DNA of 55,979 nt from Sphingopyxis sp. (GCA_017745175.1 JAGHZY010000030.1:1-55979); one strand, 5' to 3'; counted from the first letter of the stretch, positions 43,380-52,406 are shown. Program-made: numbers and translations. Notes: generated by a model not told the origin, from the sequence alone.

Positions 43380-43393
43380 TCATCCGCGGATGA
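43380..43393. promoter_or_regulatory. 14-bp perfect palindrome before the RTX gene
   Basis: TCATCCGCGGATGA is a perfect palindrome overlapping the edge of the ribosome-binding region of the RTX gene. It could be an operator; no matching second copy was seen in the window. Confidence 0.4.
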
Positions 43394-43662
43394 ACGGGAA
43401 CGCTTCATAGCGGGGGAACGATGGCCGCGCACCGCCGCGTCGGGACGTTTGAGCCCGCACGCCTCTTTTGCGCGACGGTGCGCACGGATGATGCCTCTTT
43501 GCCGTCAGAGCGGAGGCGCCGCAGCGGAACCGGCTGACGGCCGCACGCAATGTCGACAATGAAGAATGGCTGGCGCGTCGAAATTTCAGCCCGGGGAGAG
43601 AAGTCGATTTTTTACCATCGCGTGAGCCACCGAATTCATGCGCAAGTTCAACCCGCATTGGG

Positions 43663-45132
43663 TCAACGCTCGCGCCCCGCCTCATCGAGCGCCTGAGTGA
43701 TTGGCGATAACAGATATTGGATGATGCGTCGGTCGCCGGTCTTGATCTCGGCCTGCACGGCAAGCCCCGGGCCGATCGGCTGGTCGCGCCCGGCGACGCG
43801 GATGCTGCGCCGCAGCAGGCGGATGCGCGTTGTGTAGATCAGGCCCGGCTGGACGACGCGGCCGTTACGGTCGCGCTCTTCAGCGCCGCCAGGTTCGCTC
43901 GTATCGACCGCGTCGCGGCTGATGCTTTCGACGATGCCGGGGACGATGCCGTAATCGGTGAATGGATAGGCCTCGAGCTTTACGCGGACCGGTTGGCCCT
44001 CGCGGATGAAGCCGATGTCTTTGTTGAGGATACGCGCATCGACCACCGGAGCGGCATTGTCCGGAACGACGATCATCAGGGTCTGCGCCGGCTGCACGAC
44101 GCCACCGACGGTCGCGATTGCAAGCTGCTGGATCGTCCCCGAGACCGGTGCGCGGAGCTGCATAAAGGCTTGCCGGCGCTGGGACTTGGTGACCTCTTCG
44201 CGCGCCAGCCCCGATTTTTCCTGGCTTTCCGCAAGCTCGGTTGCCGCCGTCTTGCCGAAGCTGCCGCGCAGTCGCCCGATCTGGGCGTCGATATTGGCGA
44301 TCGCCGCGCGAGCCTGCGCCGCCCTGGCCTTTTGCACCGCGATATTCTGAACATGCTCGATCTTGAGTTGCTCATATTCGAGCAGCCGGATCTTCGAAAA
44401 ATAGCCTTTGGCCGAAAGCTCGCGCCGCGCCGCGAGTTGCTGCTCGACGATTGGAAGTGTCTGCTCGAGCTTCGCTACTTCGGCGCCGACGCTTGCGAGT
44501 TCGGCAGCGCTCTCGGCGCGCTGCTGCATCAGGCTCGCGCGTTCGCCCTCATATTCGGCGATCGCCGAGCGGACATATTGCGACTGGGTCGTGGCAATAT
44601 CGGACGACGTTCCGGCGGGCGCAGCGAAACCCGACGATCCGCCGCCGAGATGGCCAAGCAGCGCCGCGTTGCGCGCCGCATCGACCTCGGCATTGAGCAG
44701 CCCCTTGCTTGCCTGCTCGGCTTCGGCGCCGACGAGCGTCGGATCGAGTTCGACAAGCAGCTGCCCTGCCTCGACATGCTGACCGTTCTTTACATGGATT
44801 GCACGAACATAACCGATCTCGATCGGCTGGATCTGTTTGACATTGCCTGCGGGCACGACCTTGCCGCTTGCCGTGGCGACGACGTCGACGCGCCCGACGA
44901 CCGACCAGATCAGCGCGACGAGCAACAGGCCGCACAGCGACAGCATCAGCCAGCGCAAACCCGGACTCGGCGGCTTTTCCATGATTTCCAGCGCCGCGGG
45001 CAGGAATTCATGATCGCTGCGCGGCCGCGCAAGCCGGTCGACTTCCTTCTGGCGGCGCCAGCTTTCGCGCAGGACCGACAAATGCCGCGCGGCATTGGGA
45101 AAGCGCTGCGACAGGCGTTCGTTCCAGCTCAT
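43663..45132 (-). CDS. HlyD family type I secretion membrane-fusion protein
   Basis: A 489-residue periplasmic adaptor. One transmembrane segment near residues 60-77 (RWLMLSLCGLLLVALIWSVV), a lipoyl-like half (VVPAGNVKQIQPIEIGYVRA; VKNGQHVEAGQLLVELDP), a long coiled coil (about 135-290) that reaches towards TolC, then the second half-motif (MQLRAPVSGTIQQLAIATVG) and beta barrel, with the C-terminal GPGLAVQAEIKTGDRRIIQY region typical of HlyD/PrtE. It overlaps the ABC gene by ATGA. No TolC gene is in the window, so a chromosomal TolC elsewhere is assumed. Confidence 0.93.
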   Translation of the reverse strand: MSWNERLSQRFPNAARHLSVLRESWRRQKEVDRLARPRSDHEFLPAALEIMEKPPSPGLRWLMLSLCGLLLVALIWSVVGRVDVVATASGKVVPAGNVKQIQPIEIGYVRAIHVKNGQHVEAGQLLVELDPTLVGAEAEQASKGLLNAEVDAARNAALLGHLGGGSSGFAAPAGTSSDIATTQSQYVRSAIAEYEGERASLMQQRAESAAELASVGAEVAKLEQTLPIVEQQLAARRELSAKGYFSKIRLLEYEQLKIEHVQNIAVQKARAAQARAAIANIDAQIGRLRGSFGKTAATELAESQEKSGLAREEVTKSQRRQAFMQLRAPVSGTIQQLAIATVGGVVQPAQTLMIVVPDNAAPVVDARILNKDIGFIREGQPVRVKLEAYPFTDYGIVPGIVESISRDAVDTSEPGGAEERDRNGRVVQPGLIYTTRIRLLRRSIRVAGRDQPIGPGLAVQAEIKTGDRRIIQYLLSPITQALDEAGRER

Positions 45133-47312
45133 ATGCTCCCCCCCATCTGTTTGGTGTGGAGCTGCGCATAGCGTCCACCGGCGCGGAGCAACTCGGCATG
45201 GGTTCCTGTTTCCGTCACCTCACCGGCCTCGACCGTGATGATCCGGTGGCATTGGCGCACAGCGGAAAGCCGGTGCGCGATGATGATAACGGTCCGCCCC
45301 TTGGCGATACGTGCCAGATTATGCTGGATAATCTCCTCGCTCTCGGCATCGAGCGCCGAGGTCGCTTCGTCGAGGATCAGTATCCGCGGATCGTTGATGA
45401 GCGCGCGCGCGATCGCCATACGCTGACGCTGCCCGCCGGACAAATTTCCGCCGCGTTCGTCGATGATCGTATCATAGCCGTGGTTGAGTTCGAGGATGAA
45501 CTCATGCGCGCCCGCCAGCTTCGCCGCCTCGATCACCGCGTCCATCGATCGCGTCGGATCGCCGAGCGCGATATTTTCGCGCACCGTGCGGTTGAACAGG
45601 ATATTCTCCTGGAGAACCACGCCCACCTGCCGTCGCAGCCAGGGGGGATCGACGAGCGCGAGGTCGACGCCGTCGACCAGCACCCGCCCCTGTTCGGGGA
45701 CATAGAGCCGCTGGACAAGCTTGGTGAGCGTCGATTTGCCCGAACCCGACGGGCCGACGATGCCAAGCATTTCGCCCGCCGCAACGTCGAGGCTGACCCC
45801 GCGCAAGGCCTCGGGAGCATCAGGCCGGTAGCGAAAGCGCACCCTGTCGAAACGGATCGCGCCCTTGATCGGCGGCAGGCTGGCGCGGTTCGGATTATAT
45901 TCGGGTTCGGCGGGTGCGTTGAGGACGTCCCCCAGCCGTTCGACCGAAATCCGCACCTGCTGGAAATCCTGCCACAGTTGCGACAGGCGCAAGATCGGCG
46001 CCGCAACGCGCCCCGACAGCATGTTGAATGCCACCAGCGATCCGACGGTGAGATCGCCTGCGATTACCGCCTTGGCGCCGAAATAGAGGATCGCGACCGT
46101 GGTCAGCTTCGACACGAGCTGGATCAGGTGGCTACCCCAATTGGCGAGCTTGGCGACATCGAAGCCCGTGTTCGTGTAGCCGGCAAACAGCTTTTCCCAG
46201 CGGTCGCGCATCTGCGGTTCGACCGCCATCGCCTTCAGCGTGCCGATACCGGTGACACTTTCGACGAGGAATGACTGGTTCTCGGCGCCGCGCTGGAATT
46301 TCTCCTCGAGCTTGGAGCGCAGCCCCGGCGAGATCAGTACCGAGATCAATATGTAGCACGGGATCGACAGCAGCACGATCAACGTCAACAGCGGCGAATA
46401 GAGATACATGACCGCGAAGAAGACGATGGTGAAAAACAGGTCAATCACGACCGTAACCGCGTTCGAGGTCAGAAACTCGCGAATACGCTCCAGCTCGCGG
46501 ACACGCGCCACGCTATCGCCAACCCGGCGCGCCTCGAAATAGGAAAGCGGGAGATTGACGAGATGGCGGAACATGCGCGACGACAGCTCGCTGTCGACGC
46601 GGTTCGTCGTGTGCGCGAACAGCCAGTTGCGCAGGCCTGACATCAACGTTTCGAAAATCAGCACCGCGGCGAGACCGAATGCCAGCACGTCGAGTGTTGT
46701 CATCGACTGGTGGACGAGCACCTTGTCGATCACCAGCTGGAAAAAGATCGGAGAGACCAGCCCCATCAACTGGAGGAAGAAGGAGCCGATTAGCACGTCG
46801 CGCAGCGGCCCGCGATACCGCACAAGCGCGGGAATGAACCAGGCGATGTCGAACGGCCGCGTGTCGCCGGCCATCTTCTCGCGGCTCGTCATCAGCAGGA
46901 AGCGGCCGGACAGGCGCTCGGCCACCTCGTCATGGCTCCATATTTCAGGGCGTCCCGCGTCGCCGCGCTGGACGAGATAGCGGGGGGTCAGGCTGGCATC
47001 TTCGACTTTGAGCAGGATGACGGCATCGCCGTCGGCGGTTTCGGCGAGCGTCGGCAGCGGGAGCTTTGCGAAGCCATCCACCGGCACTTGCCGGACGCGC
47101 GCGGTCAGCCCGAGACGTTTGGCGATGCGCGCGAGGTCTTCCAGCCGGAAAGCTTCGTCGCCGGCGCCCCGATCATGGACGATCTGCTGGGCATTGGCCG
47201 GGACGCCGAGGAACTTTGCCAGCAGGATGAAACAGGCCAGCGACCGATCCGTCTGGACGCCGCTTTCGCTGTTCGGATTGTCCTGAGAAAGGGGGGCGAT
47301 AGGATCAGGCAT
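45129..47312 (-). CDS. type I secretion ABC exporter with degenerate C39-like domain
   Basis: A 727-residue exporter subunit of the HlyB type. Residues ~1-140 are a C39-like domain; its catalytic cysteine position is occupied by arginine (TDRSLACF), so it should bind, not cleave, substrate. Five to six transmembrane segments follow (about 170-430), then the nucleotide-binding domain: Walker A GPSGSGKST at 520-528, signature LSGGQ at 624-628, Walker B ILILDEA at 644-650. Upstream gene is the M10 peptidase and downstream is HlyD, both same strand. It would export the two RTX proteins. Confidence 0.93.
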   Translation of the reverse strand: MPDPIAPLSQDNPNSESGVQTDRSLACFILLAKFLGVPANAQQIVHDRGAGDEAFRLEDLARIAKRLGLTARVRQVPVDGFAKLPLPTLAETADGDAVILLKVEDASLTPRYLVQRGDAGRPEIWSHDEVAERLSGRFLLMTSREKMAGDTRPFDIAWFIPALVRYRGPLRDVLIGSFFLQLMGLVSPIFFQLVIDKVLVHQSMTTLDVLAFGLAAVLIFETLMSGLRNWLFAHTTNRVDSELSSRMFRHLVNLPLSYFEARRVGDSVARVRELERIREFLTSNAVTVVIDLFFTIVFFAVMYLYSPLLTLIVLLSIPCYILISVLISPGLRSKLEEKFQRGAENQSFLVESVTGIGTLKAMAVEPQMRDRWEKLFAGYTNTGFDVAKLANWGSHLIQLVSKLTTVAILYFGAKAVIAGDLTVGSLVAFNMLSGRVAAPILRLSQLWQDFQQVRISVERLGDVLNAPAEPEYNPNRASLPPIKGAIRFDRVRFRYRPDAPEALRGVSLDVAAGEMLGIVGPSGSGKSTLTKLVQRLYVPEQGRVLVDGVDLALVDPPWLRRQVGVVLQENILFNRTVRENIALGDPTRSMDAVIEAAKLAGAHEFILELNHGYDTIIDERGGNLSGGQRQRMAIARALINDPRILILDEATSALDAESEEIIQHNLARIAKGRTVIIIAHRLSAVRQCHRIITVEAGEVTETGTHAELLRAGGRYAQLHTKQMGGSI

Positions 47313-47520
47313 GGGACAGGAAACAATCCTTGATTATCTTTTGATCTAACCCCGCCTTCACCGGCTGGTCCGCCATTTTGCTAATGGATGACCGCCCCGA
47401 TGGCCAGCGTCGGCCGCGGGTGCGTGGAGAGGAATCGCGTGGTGAAAGGAAGTCCGGCGGCGCACGCCGCCGTCAATTCGGCAGCCGCCGAAAAACGGGA
47501 CGGCCTGTCTCGACGCACGA

Positions 47521-47550
47521 AGCGTCCGGAACGTCATTGTTCCGGACGCT
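47521..47550. terminator. 12-bp perfect hairpin after the M10 peptidase gene
   Basis: AGCGTCCGGAAC and GTTCCGGACGCT form a perfect stem with a six-base loop, 22 bases past the peptidase stop on the minus strand. No T-run, so it may stabilise the mRNA end or partly stop transcription before the exporter genes. Confidence 0.55.
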
Positions 47551-47571
47551 CGCGTTCGGCCCGCCCGGTTC

Positions 47572-49689
47572 CTAGGCGGCAATCATATAGTCATAAAGAT
47601 AGGCGCGATCGGCGCTGCGGAGCCCTGACATTTCGCCCGACCTTGCCCCAAATGCCGCCATATCCTGCGTCATCTGCAGGAGCTGCATATCGGACATATT
47701 GGCGGCATAGGTCGACGACGACGCGCTGATCCCGTTCTTTCCGATGTTATAGGTTTCGCCATTGGCGAAGCTAATCTTCTCGATCCCCGTCAGCGTATCG
47801 GTGCCGTCGTCGCCATCGGCCGTCGCATCGAGATCGACGATGGTGACGACCCCGCCGTTGACCGTGACCTGGTAGGAGGACCGCGCCCCGGCAAAGATCG
47901 CCACGTCGCTGCCGTTGCCGCCGCTGAGACTGTCGTTCCCGGCACCCCCGGTCAGCGTGTCGTCGCCGTTGCCGCCGCCGAGGCTGTCGTTTCCGGCCCC
48001 CCCGGTCAGCGTGTCGTCGCCGTTGCCGCCATCGAGCGTGTCATTGCCCTCGCCGCCATCGAGCACGTCATTGCCGTTGCCGCCGTCGAGCAGGTCGACA
48101 CCCGCACCGCCGAACAGCGTGTCATTGCCGTTGCCGCCGGTGATCCGGTCGTCGCCGGCCAGGCCCGACAGCCAGTCATTGCTGTTGCCACCCGTCAGCC
48201 GGTCGGCATGATTGCTGCCTTCGAAGCGCTCGATGCTGATATATTTGTCGCCGGCTGCATCGCCGGTACCGGTCACCGAGTTCGTGCCGATAACCAGCGT
48301 GATGCCCGCAGCCGCGCCGCGGTAGCTCGCGGTATCGATCCCGGCGCCGCCGTTGAGCCTGTTGGTCACGGCATTGCCGACCAGGATATCATTGCCCCCG
48401 CCGCCGACCGCATTTTCGATCCATGCGCCATAGGCAATGCCGACATTGTCGGTGAGCCGGCCCAACAGCGGATTGGCCGCCAGCGCTGCCATATTGGCGT
48501 CATAATTGGCTTGCGCGATGGGCGCATATCCCATCGCCGCGCGATTGGCGTTCACTTGGGCAAAGCTGAGACCGGCCTGCGCCTCGGCAAGCGTGACGCC
48601 GCCGATGCTGCTCAGCGCGCCCGGATTCAGATCGATGATCTGATCGGTGTTATAGCCCGATGCATCCAGCGTGTCGTTGCCCCCGGCATCCCAGATCGCG
48701 ATGGTGGGGGCCTTGTTGATGGTAAAGTCGAACGCGTCGCGACCGGCGTTGCTGTTGAAGCCATAAACCGTATCGCCCGTCCGCGTCGTCATGTCGGCAC
48801 CGTAAAGACGCTGAATGGCAAGAATGTCGTGGACCATCGGCGTCGAACCATAGGCGATCGCCATCGTGTTGAAGTTGAAATCGCGCGCACCGATGTCACG
48901 CGGGTTCCAATAGGACATGATCGTATAGTTGCGCGCATCCTGATAATATTCGGCACCATTGGCATAGTTGACCTGAAACCCCGGTCCGAAATTATAATTG
49001 CCCGGATGCGACAGGCCCAGGCCATGGCCAATTTCGTGAACAAGCGTATTCAGGCCATAGCCACCCGGCGTAAGCTGGAAATTGCTCGCCTGACTCGCCG
49101 AAACCCACACGTCGCCGGCAATTTTCTGCACTTGCTCATTTACGTGGGCATTGCTGGACAAAGTGCCCAGCGGCAGGCGCGCATAGGCCTGTGTGCCGGG
49201 CGCATTCGCCAGATTACCGAAATTGATGTCGGCCTCGTCCGACGATGTTTCGCGGAAGGAGACCGCGGCGACGTCGTCCCAATATTGCATCGCCTGCCGC
49301 GTCGCGGCCATTTGCGCGTCCGAAAAGGCAGCGAAGTTGAAATATTCGGAGAGCCCGTAATAGTTTCCGCCAAGCTCATAGACATAGCCATTGTCTTCGA
49401 GGCTCTGCTGGTCGAGATGAAATCCAAAGGTGATTTCCTGCAGATTGGTATCCTGTTGCGGCGCGGGATCCGGCCCCCCGGTCCAGCTCGCCCCCGAGCG
49501 GTTGAGATATGCGGCGATCTGGGCTGGCGTCCAATAAGACTTCCCGTTCGGCGCCGTCCCCGTCATGCCGTCGACGGAAGCCGACAGCGGATTGGTATTT
49601 GTCGTTACGGCGTCGACCATGACTTCGGGGCCACGGCCGCCGTCGCCCGCATGATCGTCATCAAATTCACCGGTACGAATGATACCCAT
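47572..49689 (-). CDS. serralysin-like M10 metallopeptidase with RTX repeats
   Basis: A 705-residue secreted zinc peptidase without signal peptide. The zinc motif HEIGHGLGLSH (HExxHxxGxxH) is at residues 218-228 and the Met-turn IMSYW at 257-261. Residues ~260-420 form the C-terminal part of the catalytic domain (DILAIQRLYGAD). RTX repeats run about 445-610, including perfect units such as GGNGNDTLFGGAG and GGAGNDSLGGGNGDDTLTGG. The C-terminus is acidic/alanine-rich and resembles that of the neighbouring RTX protein. The start at 49689 follows AGGAGAAGG. The N-terminal ~80 residues look like a propeptide. Confidence 0.92.
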   Translation of the reverse strand: MGIIRTGEFDDDHAGDGGRGPEVMVDAVTTNTNPLSASVDGMTGTAPNGKSYWTPAQIAAYLNRSGASWTGGPDPAPQQDTNLQEITFGFHLDQQSLEDNGYVYELGGNYYGLSEYFNFAAFSDAQMAATRQAMQYWDDVAAVSFRETSSDEADINFGNLANAPGTQAYARLPLGTLSSNAHVNEQVQKIAGDVWVSASQASNFQLTPGGYGLNTLVHEIGHGLGLSHPGNYNFGPGFQVNYANGAEYYQDARNYTIMSYWNPRDIGARDFNFNTMAIAYGSTPMVHDILAIQRLYGADMTTRTGDTVYGFNSNAGRDAFDFTINKAPTIAIWDAGGNDTLDASGYNTDQIIDLNPGALSSIGGVTLAEAQAGLSFAQVNANRAAMGYAPIAQANYDANMAALAANPLLGRLTDNVGIAYGAWIENAVGGGGNDILVGNAVTNRLNGGAGIDTASYRGAAAGITLVIGTNSVTGTGDAAGDKYISIERFEGSNHADRLTGGNSNDWLSGLAGDDRITGGNGNDTLFGGAGVDLLDGGNGNDVLDGGEGNDTLDGGNGDDTLTGGAGNDSLGGGNGDDTLTGGAGNDSLSGGNGSDVAIFAGARSSYQVTVNGGVVTIVDLDATADGDDGTDTLTGIEKISFANGETYNIGKNGISASSSTYAANMSDMQLLQMTQDMAAFGARSGEMSGLRSADRAYLYDYMIAA

Positions 49690-49765
49690 ATCGCCTTCTC
49701 CTACCCAAAAGACATTTTGACTTGCTCGGTCGGCCCCCCGTCCGGCTGCATCGAATATTCATCGG

Positions 49766-50329
49766 CTAATTCCGCACCTTCCAAGGCAGGGCGTCGGTGA
49801 TCGCGGCGGTCAGCGCGGGCGCAATCGCTGCGATCGCCGTGCGATCGCTTTCGCCCGCACGAACGGCGCGCGGTGCAGCGCCGAACAACTGGTCGCCATT
49901 ATTGGGCGCATTGCGAAAGGGCCGGACAGTCAGCGCGGCAAGCCGTTCCGCACCGTTACCGGTAATCGCCACATGGACCAGCATCGTAACCGTGTCGGGT
50001 TTCAAAACCTCCGGATCGCCCAGTCGAACGACCGAAACGGGCACCGGCGCGACACGCGCGATGGTCGAGCGTGCATGCTCGCAAACGCCTCGATGCAACG
50101 CACCCGCATCGACCCCGCGCGATGTATTGATCAAGCAAAGAACCTGAACCTGACGGACATCGGCCCAGATCAGAGGCATATTCGCAATCGGGCGCTGCGA
50201 GGGAGTCTCTCCCGCTGCCTCTCCCGGCCTAAAATTTCCGGTTTCCGACTGACTCACGGTTGTTCCGCCCCCACAGCTGCCCAGAATCGCAAAGACAGCA
50301 ACAACACGAAGACCCCCGGCCCACACCAT
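49766..50329 (-). CDS. putative lipoprotein upstream of the M10 peptidase
   Basis: A 187-residue protein with a lipoprotein signal: hydrophobic VVAVFAILGSC places the modified cysteine at about residue 19, followed by a glycine-serine-rich stretch. Cysteines also occur near residues 65 and 83. The C-terminal half is alanine- and arginine-rich. It lies 76 bases before the peptidase on the same strand and may be the first gene of that operon. It does not look like the small serralysin inhibitor Inh; role unknown. Confidence 0.65.
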   Translation of the reverse strand: MVWAGGLRVVAVFAILGSCGGGTTVSQSETGNFRPGEAAGETPSQRPIANMPLIWADVRQVQVLCLINTSRGVDAGALHRGVCEHARSTIARVAPVPVSVVRLGDPEVLKPDTVTMLVHVAITGNGAERLAALTVRPFRNAPNNGDQLFGAAPRAVRAGESDRTAIAAIAPALTAAITDALPWKVRN

Positions 50330-50512
50330 AGCTGATCCCTGTCTGACTTGAGTCGAAAGGCAGTAGCGATTTCAATCTTCTAGGAGAAAGCTATTGGGCC
50401 GCTACACAATGGTCAATATATTTTCCGATGAAACCAAATCGCCGACGCTTTTCAGTACCACCGCGGAACATTTCAGGAGGCTGGTCGCCATCAAAAGACC
50501 GATGACCGCTTT

Positions 50513-50550
50513 CACCGAGATATAATATCGGCGTTCCCGTAAAGACGGGG
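50513..50550. repeat. dispersed palindromic repeat, truncated copy
   Basis: CGAGATATAATATCGGCGTT then CCCGTAAAGACGGGG: matches the first half of copies at 41231 and 50683, with the tail missing. It sits in a 400-base stretch after the lipoprotein gene with no clear gene of its own. Confidence 0.65.
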
Positions 50551-50682
50551 CCGCCGCCTGCCGCGCGCATCGCCGAGGTATCGAAGCTCGCCATCGCTGG
50601 ATCCGGACGGTTGCGGGCCGGCGGCTGCTGAGCGCAAATCTGACGTTTTCGGCTACGCTGAAGGAATTTCAAATGACGACGT

Positions 50683-50741
50683 CCAGCGAGTTATAACATC
50701 GGCGCTCCCGTGAACGCGGGAACAGCGTTAGCGATCACTAT
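50683..50741. repeat. dispersed palindromic repeat, copy 2
   Basis: CGAGTTATAACATCGGCG, then CTCCCGTGAACGCGGGAAC (hairpin) and GCGTTAGCGATCACTAT: the same block order as copy 1. A further small hairpin TTCCCG...CGGGAA lies right after it at 50751-50767. Confidence 0.75.
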
Positions 50742-50924
50742 AAAACGACATTCCCGGGTTCGCGGGAAAGACGAATACCGGGAAACGACAGCTTCCCATT
50801 CCGACAATCCCACCGCGTGAAGCAAGCTGCGCCTGACCTTGGCCGATTGCAGTCAGTCCGCTTTCGGGCAGAATATTGCGATCCCGGACCCTCACTCGCA
50901 TCGCAATTTTTCGATGATGGCGGA

Positions 50925-51124
50925 AGGCTAACCATCGGATAGTGCCCAAGAGGCATCGTCTTCTGCTTGCCGTCGTAAACGTTACTCCACTTCCACGCCC
51001 TCGAACCATTTGGCGCCACCGACAGATAAAGCCGATGGCTATCGGTCAGTTTCCAGGCCTTGTCGCCCGGCTTCGCCGCCTAGATTCTCGCATCGGTGAG
51101 CGCTGCGCGCCTCCGAAATACCAT
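50925..51124 (-). pseudogene. remnant of a tyrosine integrase (DUF4102 N-terminal part)
   Basis: Minus-strand translation from the ATG at 51124 gives LTDARI, an in-frame TAG stop (51080-51082), then AAKPGDKAWKLTDSHRLYLS, VAPNGSRAWKWSNVYDGKQK and LGHYPMVSLP. This is the arm-binding N-terminal region (DUF4102) of phage/island integrases, which normally have about 400 residues. After position ~50925 the similarity stops and no catalytic domain is seen. It lies next to tRNA-Ser on the same strand, the typical integrase position at a tRNA attachment site. Confidence 0.85.
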
Positions 51125-51269
51125 GGATGCACGGCCCGATACCATGCTCCATGCCATGCCGATTTGTGAACGGTGAGAACGAACACGGAACGGCCGGACG
51201 CATTTAGACGGTCAGATTCGGGAGCAAATCAAGCCCCGTGAACCGGCGGAACGGCTATGGAAGGGTAGT

Positions 51270-51362
51270 TGGCGGAGACGGAGGGATTCGAACCCTCGGT
51301 ACCGGATTTACCAGTACGACGGTTTAGCAAACCGTTGGTTTCAGCCACTCACCCACGTCTCC
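51270..51362 (-). tRNA. tRNA-Ser (anticodon GCT)
   Basis: A 93-base class II tRNA on the minus strand: acceptor GGAGACG/CGTCTCC, anticodon stem ACGGT/ACCGT enclosing TTGCTAA (anticodon GCT), a long variable arm, T arm GGTTCGAAT, and encoded CCA at 51270-51272. Its 3' end faces the integrase remnant. Confidence 0.96.
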
Positions 51363-51607
51363 GCATGGTCTGCCGCGCTAACGGCAGTCTGGCCTAGGCG
51401 GGTCGCTATAGCCATGCGCTTCGCGCCCCGCAACGGCAAAGATTGTTCAATTTTAATGTGGCTTGCGGGCATTTCGCCGCCCGGATGATTCGGTCTGGCG
51501 TAAATTCGACTCGGGTCATCGCCGGTTCATTTGCCCGGGCGCCAAAGCGAGTCATGGTTAAAGCGGATTTCGGCGCATGTGCGCCGCTCGGTACTTGGGG
51601 GTCCAAT

Positions 51608-52378
51608 ATGCGGAAGACGTTCACCAGCCTCGCCCTGGCAGCCGCAGCATCGCTCGGCCTCGCGCTGGCGCCGGTTCCGGCGGCGGCCCAGATGCGCGAG
51701 ATCGATCCCAGCAACACGGCGATCGATTCGGATCTCGACAATCCGGCACCGCCGCCCGTGACCGGCAACGCCCCGCCCGGCGAATCCTATGACAGCGACC
51801 TCGCCACGGGCGACCAGCAGACGAACGAAACGCCCGCCGACAGCACCGCGACCAGCGGCGAGGCGCCGGCGGCATCGGCCGCGGCGGCGCCCGGGGCGAC
51901 CTACAAGAAGGATGACCTGATCGGCGCGGCCGAGGGCGTGTTCGGCAAGGGCGCGCAAGGCCTTGCCGGACTGATCGAGGATATCCTGAAGAAACAGGGC
52001 GAGCCCAACGCCTATATCGTGGGGCGCGAAGCCGGCGGCGCGCTCGTGCTCGGCGTGCGCTACGGCTCGGGTACGCTGCATCACAAGATCGAGGGCGAAC
52101 TGCCCGCTTACTGGACCGGACCGTCGATCGGCTTCGACGCTGGCGCCAATGCCGGCAACACCTTTGTCCTCGTCTACAATCTCTTCGACAGCGAGGATCT
52201 CTACAAGCGTTATCCCGCAGGCGAAGGCGCCGCCTACCTCGTCGGCGGCTTCAACGCGAGCTACCTGCGCCGCGGCGACGTCGTGCTCATCCCGATCCGC
52301 GTCGGCGTCGGCGCCCGGCTCGGCGTGAACGCCGGCTATATGAAGTTCCGCAAGAAGCAGAACTGGGTGCCTTTCTGA
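51608..52378 (+). CDS. DUF1134 family periplasmic protein, EipA-like
   Basis: A 256-residue exported protein; signal peptide ends PVPAAA near residue 26. An alanine/proline/threonine-rich disordered stretch (about 30-95) precedes the DUF1134 domain (about 100-256) with PNAYIVGREAGGALVLGVRY, YWTGPSIGFDAGANAG and the terminal MKFRKKQNWVPF. EipA of Brucella, a DUF1134 protein, is a periplasmic small beta-barrel needed for envelope integrity. Start ATG at 51608. A terminator follows. Confidence 0.9.
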   Translation: MRKTFTSLALAAAASLGLALAPVPAAAQMREIDPSNTAIDSDLDNPAPPPVTGNAPPGESYDSDLATGDQQTNETPADSTATSGEAPAASAAAAPGATYKKDDLIGAAEGVFGKGAQGLAGLIEDILKKQGEPNAYIVGREAGGALVLGVRYGSGTLHHKIEGELPAYWTGPSIGFDAGANAGNTFVLVYNLFDSEDLYKRYPAGEGAAYLVGGFNASYLRRGDVVLIPIRVGVGARLGVNAGYMKFRKKQNWVPF

Positions 52379-52406
52379 AACCTGGCCCGCTTGCCACGGG
52401 GGCGAT

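Noticed and set aside
43394..43662. Possible small gene between hlyD and the RTX gene
   Set aside because: The open frames are arginine-rich shadows without start signals; only the palindrome at 43380-43393 stands out.
47930..48190. Short, regularly spaced DNA repeats resembling a CRISPR array
   Set aside because: The period is set by RTX nonapeptide codons (GGxGxD) within the M10 peptidase frame; units are adjacent with no unique spacers.
50391..50672. A 93-residue minus-strand open frame between the lipoprotein gene and the integrase remnant
   Set aside because: Its most distinctive part is the translated palindromic repeat at 50513-50550; no ribosome-binding site or family recognised.
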